Assembly (NCBI GenBank): GCA_944384855.1
Contig: CALWUY010000001.1
Span: forward strand, 62,001-126,000
Reading direction: 5' to 3'
DNA from: an uncultured Clostridia bacterium
Lineage (GTDB): Bacteria; Bacillota; Clostridia; Oscillospirales; Acutalibacteraceae
DNA: 64,000 bases
The number at the start of each line of letters is the position of its first letter. The stretch's first letter is position 1. Positions 45,109-54,012 of this stretch are shown here, piece after piece. A program made the position numbers and the translations under genes. The notes under the pieces are model-generated. The model was given only the letters and a program-made list of their open reading frames with translations, searched no databases and was not told the origin of the DNA.

Positions 45109-45738
45109 GTGTTAGAGGAAAATAATATATTATCTCAAAGTATCGAGATAAAAGATTATCTTATGCATATTAATTTAGATATAGATAGTGAAAATATATT
45201 GGATTATATTTATAATTCTAAAAATTCGTTATGTTTAAGTCAATTTCCGCAATATGTTTTAGATAATGATAAATATAATAATTTGGAAATATTTTACCAA
45301 AAATATTTAGACGGAGATGTAACAAAAACGGATTTTTGGGAATGTGAGAAAAAATATCACAAAGTTTTTCAAACATTGTGGTTATGTGATCAAGTCTATG
45401 TAGGTATGTATACAGACCAATCTTCTTACAAAAAATCTTATTATGCCAAAAAGAATAATTCATTACTAAAAAAACAACAAAAATTCATCAAGGAAATGCT
45501 AAAAGATCACAGATTATTGCATAGTATAAATACATTAGGTGAACTAGAAGCTGTAATGCATATAGGAACAAGAGATATTGCACCAATCGTTTTGTTCCTT
45601 GAAAAATATGGAGCAATGATTTACCTTAGTGGTTGTAGTGCTATGCTATATTCTCAAAATAAAGATTTTATTAATCTTGTTAAAACAGTTTCTTTAACAA
45701 ATGGTTTATATTTGTTAAAAAATAATGATTTGCTTTAA
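45109..45738 (+). CDS. AT-rich hypothetical protein, possibly acquired
   Basis: A 209-residue protein of unknown function. The GTG at 45109 has a GGAG site 8 bases upstream; ATG and GTG codons at 45100-45105 lie too close to it. The coding sequence is far richer in A and T than its neighbours and rich in Lys, Asn, Tyr and Ile codons, which points to recent transfer. No signal peptide or enzyme motif is seen. A helical stretch KKNNSLLKKQQKFIKEML lies mid-protein. It is followed by a small membrane protein of the same base composition. Pairs of this size can be immunity or defence genes, but nothing here proves it. Confidence 0.6.
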   Translation: MLEENNILSQSIEIKDYLMHINLDIDSENILDYIYNSKNSLCLSQFPQYVLDNDKYNNLEIFYQKYLDGDVTKTDFWECEKKYHKVFQTLWLCDQVYVGMYTDQSSYKKSYYAKKNNSLLKKQQKFIKEMLKDHRLLHSINTLGELEAVMHIGTRDIAPIVLFLEKYGAMIYLSGCSAMLYSQNKDFINLVKTVSLTNGLYLLKNNDLL

Positions 45739-45774
45739 TGTTTGCTTAAGAAAATTTCAGGAGAGATAACGATA

Positions 45775-46041
45775 ATGTCATTTTTCGAAAAGAAGCCAAG
45801 TAGAAGATTAATATTTGTCATTGTATATATTCTATGTGCTATATGGTTTTTGAATAGGAATTTTCTGGGAGTAAATATTATAGTATCTCTTATTATGTTA
45901 CTTGGAGGTTATATCAGTTTGGTTAAATCTAATATTATTAGAGATAAAAATGCTGATAAAATTAATAATTTTAAGTTTGATACCTTCAATATATTGTTAA
46001 CTATAGTATTACTAATAGATATATTTATTACCATATCGTAA
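45775..46041 (+). CDS. AT-rich small membrane protein
   Basis: An 88-residue protein with three hydrophobic segments (about 13-28, 33-52 and 69-88) and a basic loop SNIIRDKNADKINNF between the last two. The ATG at 45775 is preceded by AGGAGAG; an upstream TTG in frame is less likely. Base composition matches the preceding gene and not the surrounding genome, so both probably arrived together. Function unknown. Its end lies 51 bp from the stop of the convergent - strand gene. Confidence 0.5.
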   Translation: MSFFEKKPSRRLIFVIVYILCAIWFLNRNFLGVNIIVSLIMLLGGYISLVKSNIIRDKNADKINNFKFDTFNILLTIVLLIDIFITIS

Positions 46042-46092
46042 TTTTATATGCATATATACAAGATTACAAAGGAGCTATATTAAGCCGGCAAA

Positions 46093-47964
46093 TTATTCGG
46101 CGGATACCGTTATAAAAGCTTCATGCCATGGAGTTATATCAGGTACAGTTATTTCAATACCGTCTGAAACTTTTTCTGTTTTGAGGTCTTGATAACTGCC
46201 GTCATACCGTAAAAGCTTTACAGTACCCGATGTTCTGTCGCATCTGAGCGTTACGGTAAATTCTCCGGTAGGATCAAAATCGCAGTTGAAAAGCATGACC
46301 GCAATACTGCCGTCAGCGCCTTTTCTTACAAAGGGCGCGATTTTTTTATCGGCATTTATTCGTATATCTGTCCCTTTGCACAGCCAATCGGCTAAATTAA
46401 GCAGCTGTATGCGCTTTTGAGAGTAACGCAGCATTTCAAAAGGCAGATATGTACTTACCGCTACTCTGCCGCCGAGCGAGTTTTCAAACGCGGAAAGGCA
46501 GCAGCCTTTGTCTTCACCCAAAACGGTTTTAAGCGTCGCAACACAGCGGCAGCCATCCCCAAGCTCGAGCGACGATACGGTACGGTCGCCTTTGAAGTTC
46601 ATGAACGGATCTCTTATAAATCCTTCTACAGTGCGGTTTATCGGATCGTCTGTAAAGAATTCGGTCATTGAGTTAGTAAAGTCTTCCTTAATGCGGCAGC
46701 CTGTATATTCGGAAAAACCGCGGTCACATAATATCATAAATGCCTGTCTGTCAAGCAAAAGTCCTCCGGAAAGCAGCTTTCTGATTTCGCTGTCGGTAAG
46801 GTGTTTTGCGTAATCGCCTGACAGAACCGACGCCGGAGCGTTTTTATCGTATGACACCGGAACGCCTAAAAGGTTGAAATCCGAAGCGACAAAAAGATCA
46901 AAGAAATTAAGCCCCGTGTTATATTTTCCGCGGCATTTACGCTCCATTTCGTCCCAGTAGGCACTGTTTTCCCGAACCAAAGGATATATAGCGGGAAAAT
47001 CATACCGCATCATTGTATTGTAGGCAATCCCGTTGCAGCCTATCATGAGCGCAAGGCTGCATTCCGCGCGGGAAAGCGTATTTGACTTGCCAAGCTGCTG
47101 GTAAGGGAAGTTTTCAAATTCATATTGAATATCCGACTGTACTTCCGGTATACAGTCTGATATCTGCGGACCGCACCTGTGAGCTTTTATCAGCGCTTCT
47201 ATCGGAGTGTCGTCGGTATAAAAGCTCCCGCCCGGACGCACGCGTACAGCGCCGAAAGCCTTTTCGAATTTTGACAGCGGACTTCCTATCATGAGACCTA
47301 TTTCTATTTTTTCATTTACTGAATGCACCGCTTTTTCAACCGCGAGGCCGAGATTTTCATATATTCCGATATGAAATTCATCCCACTGTCTGTATATTTC
47401 AGGAGACAGTTCAAGCTGTCTGCACAGTTCTTCACGTGAAAAATTATGCCCGTAGGATTTGTTGAAATCAGAAATGCATTTTTCGCAGAAACATCCGTGT
47501 TCACTTTTTACGACTGCATGGTTGTCAAGCCGGATATCATCGTCTACCCATATAAAATCCGGATCGGCTTCTGCCATTATGCGGTATTTTTCCGAAATAT
47601 ACTCAAGATAATCGCTGCTGTTAGGACACATACAGCTTTTTGATATCTTGCCGTCCGGACCTACAATCGTTCCGAAGGGTACCGGCGGAAGAATGTCCCA
47701 GCATTCATCAAGATGTCCTATTGTGCAAAGGGTGTTAATGCCCACCGATTTTACCCCTGCCTTACGGTATTCGGGAATTCGGCGCTTTACGGTATCGCAT
47801 ATTTCTTTTATCACATCAAGCTTGTAGTATCCGTGGTGTGATATTTCAAGAAAAAGGGTTATTTCGTCAATAACATCAACGTTATCCGAAATGACTGCTA
47901 TATGCTTTTTTAATTCACTGTCGGATAAAAATCTCCTTACGCCTACCCGGTATGCTTTTTTCAT
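46093..47964 (-). CDS. Putative TIM-barrel glycoside hydrolase, cytosolic
   Basis: A 623-residue protein without a signal peptide. The N-terminal 400 residues have a glycosidase-type barrel pattern: SVGINTLCTIGHLDE, DPDFIWVDDDIRL (about 135-147, with several acidic residues), a Cys pair GCFCEKC, and NGIAYNTMMRYDFP. The last 100 residues form a beta-sandwich with AVMLFNCDFDPTGEFTV, common at the end of GH42- and GHL-type enzymes. It resembles hypothetical glycosyl hydrolases rather than a named family. It faces the sugar locus from the opposite strand, downstream of mfd, and may act on the same substrate. Confidence 0.65.
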   Translation of the reverse strand: MKKAYRVGVRRFLSDSELKKHIAVISDNVDVIDEITLFLEISHHGYYKLDVIKEICDTVKRRIPEYRKAGVKSVGINTLCTIGHLDECWDILPPVPFGTIVGPDGKISKSCMCPNSSDYLEYISEKYRIMAEADPDFIWVDDDIRLDNHAVVKSEHGCFCEKCISDFNKSYGHNFSREELCRQLELSPEIYRQWDEFHIGIYENLGLAVEKAVHSVNEKIEIGLMIGSPLSKFEKAFGAVRVRPGGSFYTDDTPIEALIKAHRCGPQISDCIPEVQSDIQYEFENFPYQQLGKSNTLSRAECSLALMIGCNGIAYNTMMRYDFPAIYPLVRENSAYWDEMERKCRGKYNTGLNFFDLFVASDFNLLGVPVSYDKNAPASVLSGDYAKHLTDSEIRKLLSGGLLLDRQAFMILCDRGFSEYTGCRIKEDFTNSMTEFFTDDPINRTVEGFIRDPFMNFKGDRTVSSLELGDGCRCVATLKTVLGEDKGCCLSAFENSLGGRVAVSTYLPFEMLRYSQKRIQLLNLADWLCKGTDIRINADKKIAPFVRKGADGSIAVMLFNCDFDPTGEFTVTLRCDRTSGTVKLLRYDGSYQDLKTEKVSDGIEITVPDITPWHEAFITVSAE

Positions 47965-48049
47965 AATAAAACCGTCCTTTATATTTTTATAAAAAGTTTA
48001 TTAATCTGCGGCAAACATTTGTGTGTTATTGGAATATAAACCTTCGCCG

Positions 48050-51000
48050 TTATAGAACTTTTCCTAATTTGGCAATAAGGTCAGACATCTTTTCTCCCTT
48101 TAAAAGCCTTATCGTATAAACCGGTTTACCTGCGGCATTAAGAATAAATCTGCTGCCGAAACAGTCGGACAAACGGCTTACAATGTCGGGTTTTATGGAA
48201 TTGATATGAAGGATCGCCGTGTTTGAGGTCTGGGTGATTTCGGCAATATCCGCCGCTGCGGCTTTGTTTCGGAGTATCGCTATATTGATAAGTCCTATAA
48301 CCGGTTCAGGCGGTTCGCCGAAACGGTCGCAGAGTTCGTCTATTACATCGCTCGCATCGCTTTCTGTGCGGATATTTGCTATTCGCTTGTAAATTCCCAG
48401 CCTTGCCGAAAGCGATTCTATATAGCTTTCAGGTATATGCGCCGAAACGTTGAGATCAACCGTGCAGGGTATATCGTCCTTTACAGCTTCTCCGTTTTCT
48501 TCGCTTACCGCTTCCGACAGCAGTTTAAGGTACATATCATAACCCACAGATTCCATATTTCCGTGCTGTTCTGAGCCCAGAATACTGCCCGCACCTCTTA
48601 TTTCAAGGTCTCGCATGGCTATTTTAAATCCCGAACCGAATTCGGTGTATTCTCTTATAGCTTCAAGCCTTTTCGCCGCAACATCCGAAAGCTGTTTGTT
48701 CTGACTGAAGCAGAAGTAGGCGTATGCCCTTCTCGGAGAGCGACCTACCCGTCCTCTCAGCTGATGCAGCTGCGCCAAACCCATACGGTCGGCGTCTTCT
48801 ATTATCAGTGTATTCGCGTTAGGTACGTCTACTCCGGTTTCAATTATTGTGGTGCATACCAATACATCTATTCGGTGTTCAAGCAGCTGCTTCCAGACCT
48901 CCGTCAGCTCTTCCTCGCTCATTTTCCCGTGAGCGATACCGAAATTGACGTCAGGCAGTTTCTGCTTAAGCCGTGCTGCTGTACGTGTTATGCTGCCAAC
49001 TCTGTTATGAAGATAATATACCTGACCGCCCCGGCGTATTTCACGGTTTATTGCGTCTATGATTACCCCGGTATTATATTCCAGCACATAAGACTGCACA
49101 GGGTGCCGGTCGCCAGGCGCCTCGTCTATTGAAGACATGTCCCTGAGCCCCGACATTGCCATATTAAGAGTCCTCGGTATCGGCGTCGCGCTTAGAGTCA
49201 GTATATCCACATACGGATAAAGCTCTTTAAGTCTTTCCTTCTGAGCTACGCCGAAACGCTGTTCCTCGTCAATTATAACAAGACCGATGTCCTTAAAGCT
49301 GACATCCTTTGATATAAGTCTGTGAGTACCTACCACCATATCTATTCTTCCGCATTTCAGATCTTTGATAATCTGTTCGCGCTGTTTAGGAGAAACAAAT
49401 CGGCTGAGCATTTTTACCGTTATCGGCATATCCCCGAATCTGCGTATAATCGTGTTGTAATGCTGCATGGCAAGTATTGTGGTAGGTACCAGCAACGCGC
49501 ACTGTTTGCCCTCGCTTATGCATTTAAAGGCGGCTCTTAAAGCTACCTCGGTTTTACCGAATCCCACATCTCCGCAAAGCAGTCTGTCCATCGGTACAGC
49601 CCGTTCCATATCCTGCTTGATTTCATTTATGCATCTCAGCTGGTCCTCGGTTTCGTCATATTCAAACCGCCGCTCAAAATCGTTTTGTAAATCAGTATCA
49701 GGTCCGAAGGCGTAACCTTTTATTGACATTCGCTTAGCGTATAATGCTGTCAGCTGTTTTGCCATATCCTTTACTGCCGCTTTTACTCTGCGGCGGGTTT
49801 TCTGCCATTCGCTCCCGCCTAAACGGTTAAGCTTGACCGTCCCGTCTTCGCCGGATGCTCCTATATATCTTGATACCAGATCCAGCTGTGTTACGGGAAC
49901 ATATAAAACATCGCTTTTGGCGTATTTAATTTTAATATAGTCCTTTGTTACTCCGCCGTTGGTAATACGGTGAATACCGTCAAAAATACCTATACCGTGA
50001 GCTTCATGCACAACGTAGTCGCCGTAATGCAGCTCGTCGAGAGAGCCTATTTCTTTGGCGTTTTTGATTTTCCGTCTTGTCTTTTTGGACTCACCGGCAA
50101 TATACCGGTGAGTGATAAGCATAAAGTTCTGCGACGGTATTTCAAACCCGCTTGAAAGTCCGCCTGTAGTTACGGTAATACCTCCGCTTATTTCACAACC
50201 TTGATCTATGAATACCGCTTGAAAGCCTTTATCGCACAGCTCCTGTGTAAGCACTTTTGCGGCCCGGGACTCTCCGGCTAAAATAACTACCGTACCTTTT
50301 TTCTCCGAAATATAAGAAATATCTTCACAAAGTACGTTTATATCGCCGCTCCAGGCGGATGAACGCTTGTAATTAAAGTTTAATATATCCTTGATTTTAA
50401 GCTCATACGAGCTTCGCGGAAAGTTTTCAAGTATCACTGCGTTTTGCAGATGTGACCAGAATTCCGTTTTATCAAGCCACAGACCTGATGTTTTTTCAGA
50501 AAGAAATCCCTCTTCCAAATATCCGGTTATATCTTCGGACTGCTGTATAAATAAAGATTTAAGTCTTTCCGCGATATTTCCGCTTTCGCTTACAAAAACA
50601 AGCGCATCATTTATATAATCAAAAACCGTCGCATTTTGGCTGTATATCAGCTTTATATATCTGTCAGGCAAAACCGCAATGCCGTTTTCAAGCGAGTTTA
50701 TATCACTTTCTATTATTTTCAGCTGAGCGTCGGTCAAATTTTTTGTGCCGGTTCTGTAACTTTTGAGAATTTTGATGAGGTTTTCGGGATTATACACTAT
50801 CTCACAGGCAGGAGTTATTTCTATTTGTTCTAATGACTCATATCTGCGCTGGGTTTCAATATCATACAGCGAAATGCTGTCTATTTCATCCCCCCAGAAT
50901 TCTATTCTGCAGGGGTTTTCGTATGTTACGGGGAAAATGTCAAAAATGCCGCCTCTTACAGAAAACTGCCCTTTGCAGTCGCATATTTCGCTTCTCACAT

Positions 51001-51478
51001 AACCGGAATTCAGCAGTTTTTCGGTTAACGCGCAGGTGTTTATTTCATCGCCGCAACCGACAGAAAACCGTGAATTGCGCAAAATTTCAGGAGGAAGCGT
51101 ATATTGTACCGCAGCGTCAACCGATATTGTAAGCATGTCAAAAGCCCCATCCGAAACTATGGATAGGGTATCTGTTCTCTTTTGCTCATATTCTCTTGAA
51201 TATCCGCTTAAATTGCCTATGCAATAGTCCCTTGACGGGATATTTACCGTTTTTAGTCCCATGGCTGCGGCATCATTGGCGAGCTGTAAAGCGGAAGCCT
51301 CGTCTTCTGTTATGACGGCGATTTTGCAGCCTGTATTTTCAAATACAGAGCTTATTACCGCAGCTTTATGAATTGATGAAAGTCCCGTACAGGCAAATGG
51401 AAGGCGGGAGCCTTTCAAATTCCGCATAAATGCCGCAAAATCAGCGTCAAGTGAAAGCGTATCGGTGATAAATTTCAT
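48050..51478 (-). CDS. mfd: Transcription-repair coupling factor
   Basis: A 1142-residue Mfd of normal length. It pushes stalled RNA polymerase off DNA lesions and recruits UvrA. The UvrB-like N-region is followed by the polymerase-interacting domain (ELHYGDYVVHEAHGIGIFDG). The translocase motor has Walker A GDVGFGKTEVAL, the DEEQRFGV box, TLSATPIPRTL, YYLHNRVGSI and LRGRVGRS. A C-terminal TRCF regulatory domain is present. The pth-mfd order is typical of Firmicutes; the gap between them is only 7 bp, so they form an operon. Confidence 0.97.
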   Translation of the reverse strand: MKFITDTLSLDADFAAFMRNLKGSRLPFACTGLSSIHKAAVISSVFENTGCKIAVITEDEASALQLANDAAAMGLKTVNIPSRDYCIGNLSGYSREYEQKRTDTLSIVSDGAFDMLTISVDAAVQYTLPPEILRNSRFSVGCGDEINTCALTEKLLNSGYVRSEICDCKGQFSVRGGIFDIFPVTYENPCRIEFWGDEIDSISLYDIETQRRYESLEQIEITPACEIVYNPENLIKILKSYRTGTKNLTDAQLKIIESDINSLENGIAVLPDRYIKLIYSQNATVFDYINDALVFVSESGNIAERLKSLFIQQSEDITGYLEEGFLSEKTSGLWLDKTEFWSHLQNAVILENFPRSSYELKIKDILNFNYKRSSAWSGDINVLCEDISYISEKKGTVVILAGESRAAKVLTQELCDKGFQAVFIDQGCEISGGITVTTGGLSSGFEIPSQNFMLITHRYIAGESKKTRRKIKNAKEIGSLDELHYGDYVVHEAHGIGIFDGIHRITNGGVTKDYIKIKYAKSDVLYVPVTQLDLVSRYIGASGEDGTVKLNRLGGSEWQKTRRRVKAAVKDMAKQLTALYAKRMSIKGYAFGPDTDLQNDFERRFEYDETEDQLRCINEIKQDMERAVPMDRLLCGDVGFGKTEVALRAAFKCISEGKQCALLVPTTILAMQHYNTIIRRFGDMPITVKMLSRFVSPKQREQIIKDLKCGRIDMVVGTHRLISKDVSFKDIGLVIIDEEQRFGVAQKERLKELYPYVDILTLSATPIPRTLNMAMSGLRDMSSIDEAPGDRHPVQSYVLEYNTGVIIDAINREIRRGGQVYYLHNRVGSITRTAARLKQKLPDVNFGIAHGKMSEEELTEVWKQLLEHRIDVLVCTTIIETGVDVPNANTLIIEDADRMGLAQLHQLRGRVGRSPRRAYAYFCFSQNKQLSDVAAKRLEAIREYTEFGSGFKIAMRDLEIRGAGSILGSEQHGNMESVGYDMYLKLLSEAVSEENGEAVKDDIPCTVDLNVSAHIPESYIESLSARLGIYKRIANIRTESDASDVIDELCDRFGEPPEPVIGLINIAILRNKAAAADIAEITQTSNTAILHINSIKPDIVSRLSDCFGSRFILNAAGKPVYTIRLLKGEKMSDLIAKLGKVL

Positions 51479-51485
51479 ATTGACC

Positions 51486-52076
51486 TCAGTTATTGTATTT
51501 ATTCATTGCAGAATCCACACCGTGTAAAATAATTTCTTTAACCGCCTCTGCGGCTCTTTCCAACGCAGAGTTTAAATTAGTCTGTTCTTCACGGGAAAAT
51601 TTACTCAGCACCCAGCTTGCCAGATCGTAATCGGGATTAGGTTTTGCGCCCACCCCGATTTTTATTCTGATAATATTTTCTGTCCCCATAAGTTCAATTA
51701 TATCCCGCAGACCTTTTTGCCCGCCGTCGCTGCCCTTGCGGCGAATACGGATTTTTCCTGTATCAAGTGAAATATCGTCGTGCACAATTATAAAACGCTC
51801 AGCGGGAATTTTATAAAAGGAAGAAATTTTGCTTACCGCTTTGCCGGAGTTGTTCATAAAGGTCTGAGGTTTTATTACAAGTATACGCGTACCGTTAAGT
51901 TTGAATTCGCCGTTTAAGGCTTCAAAGCGGTTTTTTTTGATTTCAAAATTACATTCTTCTGCCAGTTTGTCTACAGCCAAAAAACCGGCGTTGTGGCGTG
52001 TGTTCTCATATTGCAGCCCCGGATTTCCCAGCCCCGCTATTAACCAGTCGTAGTTTGACTTTGTTTTAAATAACAT
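51486..52076 (-). CDS. pth: Peptidyl-tRNA hydrolase
   Basis: A 196-residue enzyme that frees tRNA from dropped-off peptidyl-tRNA. The ATG at 52076 is chosen because AAGGG precedes it; a GTG three codons earlier overlaps that site. The active-site block GNPGLQYENTRHNAGF holds the catalytic His and an Asn; FMNNSGKAV and HDDISLDTGKIRIR follow with further conserved residues. It is co-transcribed with mfd. Confidence 0.97.
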   Translation of the reverse strand: MLFKTKSNYDWLIAGLGNPGLQYENTRHNAGFLAVDKLAEECNFEIKKNRFEALNGEFKLNGTRILVIKPQTFMNNSGKAVSKISSFYKIPAERFIIVHDDISLDTGKIRIRRKGSDGGQKGLRDIIELMGTENIIRIKIGVGAKPNPDYDLASWVLSKFSREEQTNLNSALERAAEAVKEIILHGVDSAMNKYNN

Positions 52077-52143
52077 TAAATTCACCCTTTTCAGACTCTT
52101 TAATAATACATCAATTTTCCGCTTTTTTCAAGAGAAATAAAGC

Positions 52144-52185
52144 AAAACGGAAGCAAATTCCCGATTACAGGTTTGCTTCCGTTTT
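52144..52185 (-). terminator. Intrinsic terminator between the symporter and pth
   Basis: A perfect 14-bp stem (AAAACGGAAGCAAA at 52144-52157 with its complement at 52172-52185) and a 14-base loop. On the - strand it ends in TTTT, so it terminates the symporter gene, which stops at 52200. It also separates that gene from the pth-mfd operon. Confidence 0.8.
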
Positions 52186-52199
52186 AAAGTGAATGTTGT

Positions 52200-53816
52200 T
52201 TATCCCAAAGAATCTTTTTTGTTAGTTATGACCTTTACATCATAACAGCTGAATTTTTCTTCGGTATTTCCGGGTTTGGTTTTTTGGGTAAGAACACTTA
52301 CAATCGGCATAAGCAGTAAACCTCCCGCCATTGCAAAAACTCCAGAATAAAGCGAGTTTTTGAATATAAAACATAAAACCGGATTATTGAGCTGTATGTT
52401 TCCTACGCTGATTATCAGCTGTATGATTTCAAGACCTGTTCCGAACACAAAGCTCGCCGCAACAGCCGCTTTGGTTGCCTTTTTCCAGTACAGCCCGTAA
52501 AGGAATGGAGCTAAAAAGGCGCCTGCCAGTGCCCCCCAGGATACTCCCATCATTTGCGCTATGAATACAGAGTCTTTCCACACGCTGTCCTTAAGCATTG
52601 CTATCACCGCTGATACCGCGATAAAGAACACAATAAAAACTCGCATTATAAGCACGCTTTTTTTGTCACTTATATGCGTTTTCTTTGAAACCGCCGGCTT
52701 TACAACATCAAGCGTCAGGGTCGAGGAAGAGGTCAGCACTAACGACGAAAGTGTAGACATCGACGCCGCCAGCACAAGTACTATTATGAGTGCTATAACT
52801 ACCGGAGCGAGCTGTGACAGCATGGTAGGGATAACTTTATCAAACATCACCGCTCCCGCATCCGATATAAATCCGTTTTCGGACATACGGCTGTAATAAA
52901 GTCTCCCGAATCCCCCGAGAAAATAGCAGCCTCCCGCGACAATGATCGCGAAAACCGTTGAGATAACCGTACCTTTTTTTATCGCGCCCTCGTCTTTGAT
53001 TGAGTAAAATTTTCCCACCATCTGCGGAAGTCCCCAGGTTCCCAGCGAGGTAAGTATCACTACAAAGAAAAGGAATATCGGGTCGGGTCCGAAAAGTGAG
53101 ATAAATTCGGGTCCCGCGTTTTTACTTTCGGAAAGGGATTTTACCGCTTCGGTAAATCCGCCGTTTTCACTCAGTACCGCAAATACCACAACAATAATCC
53201 CTACAAGCATTATAATACCCTGTATAAAGTCGTTTACCGCGGTAGCCATATATCCGCCGAATATAACATATATTCCGGTGAGAACCGCCATTACCGCGAC
53301 TACCGACCAGTACGGCACGGAAAACACGTTGTTGAATAAGGATGAGAGTCCGTTATATAAAGATGCGGTATAAGGTATCAGGAATACAAACACGATTACC
53401 GAAGCTAAAATTTTGAGCTTGGGTGAATTATACCGTTTCTCGAAAAAATCAGGCATGGTTTTTGAACCCAAATGCTGCGTCATTACTCTGGTGCGCCTTC
53501 CCAATATGCTCCAGGAGAGCAGGGAACCGATAAACGCATTGCCAAGGCCTATCCAGGTGGACGAAAGCCCGAAATCCCAGCCGAACTGCCCCGCATACCC
53601 TACAAAAATAACCGCGGAAAAATATGAGGTGCCGAACGCAAATGCCGTCAGCCACGGTCCTACCGACCGTCCTCCTAAAACAAAGCTGTCTATATTCGCC
53701 GAATGCTTCCGGCATGCTATGCCCACTCCTATCATCAGCGCAAAAAAACATACAAGCATCGGAACGGCAATCCATACAGTAGACGCGTTCGCCGACGCAG
53801 GTATAATCGGATTCAT
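52200..53816 (-). CDS. Sodium:solute symporter family transporter
   Basis: A 538-residue integral membrane protein with about 13 helices, typical of the SSS family. It begins with a helix from residue 14, then DSFVLGGRSVGPWLTAFAFG, the conserved N-terminal family block, and GTWGLPQMVGKFYSI. The substrate cannot be told; members carry sugars, uronates, amino acids or vitamins. It lies just downstream of uxaC on the same strand, which makes a hexuronate or other sugar acid an attractive guess, but a terminator lies between them. A TTGACA hexamer at 53895-53890 suggests its own promoter, though its -10 spacing is unclear. Confidence 0.85.
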   Translation of the reverse strand: MNPIIPASANASTVWIAVPMLVCFFALMIGVGIACRKHSANIDSFVLGGRSVGPWLTAFAFGTSYFSAVIFVGYAGQFGWDFGLSSTWIGLGNAFIGSLLSWSILGRRTRVMTQHLGSKTMPDFFEKRYNSPKLKILASVIVFVFLIPYTASLYNGLSSLFNNVFSVPYWSVVAVMAVLTGIYVIFGGYMATAVNDFIQGIIMLVGIIVVVFAVLSENGGFTEAVKSLSESKNAGPEFISLFGPDPIFLFFVVILTSLGTWGLPQMVGKFYSIKDEGAIKKGTVISTVFAIIVAGGCYFLGGFGRLYYSRMSENGFISDAGAVMFDKVIPTMLSQLAPVVIALIIVLVLAASMSTLSSLVLTSSSTLTLDVVKPAVSKKTHISDKKSVLIMRVFIVFFIAVSAVIAMLKDSVWKDSVFIAQMMGVSWGALAGAFLAPFLYGLYWKKATKAAVAASFVFGTGLEIIQLIISVGNIQLNNPVLCFIFKNSLYSGVFAMAGGLLLMPIVSVLTQKTKPGNTEEKFSCYDVKVITNKKDSLG

Positions 53817-53942
53817 AATACCCCTTCTTTCAACGATTTAAAGCAATAAAGTAAATTCTGAATTATACTTTAACACTTTAAAGCAAAAATGTCAAGCGTT
53901 TTTTTGATTTAATTTTAAATTTCCGCTGCGAAAATACAAATA

Positions 53943-53980
53943 CAAAAAATAATGCCTGCGTAATCAGAGTTTACGCAGGC
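53943..53980 (-). terminator. Intrinsic terminator of uxaC
   Basis: A perfect 10-bp stem (GCCTGCGTAA at 53954-53963 with TTACGCAGGC at 53971-53980) with a 7-base loop. On the - strand it is followed by a run of six T, starting at 53950. It lies 32 bp after the uxaC stop. Confidence 0.85.
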
Positions 53981-54012
53981 TTAAGCGTCGGTATATCATA
54001 TTTTAAACAGGT

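Noticed and set aside
46042..46092. AAAGGAGC sequence on the + strand as the start of a further gene
   Set aside because: No start codon and open frame follow; it may be a remnant but cannot be supported.
53862..53895. Promoter of the symporter gene with TTGACA and TATAAT on the - strand
   Set aside because: The two hexamers are 22 bp apart, too far for a standard promoter; a 17-bp choice gives only TAAAGT, so the exact promoter is left open.
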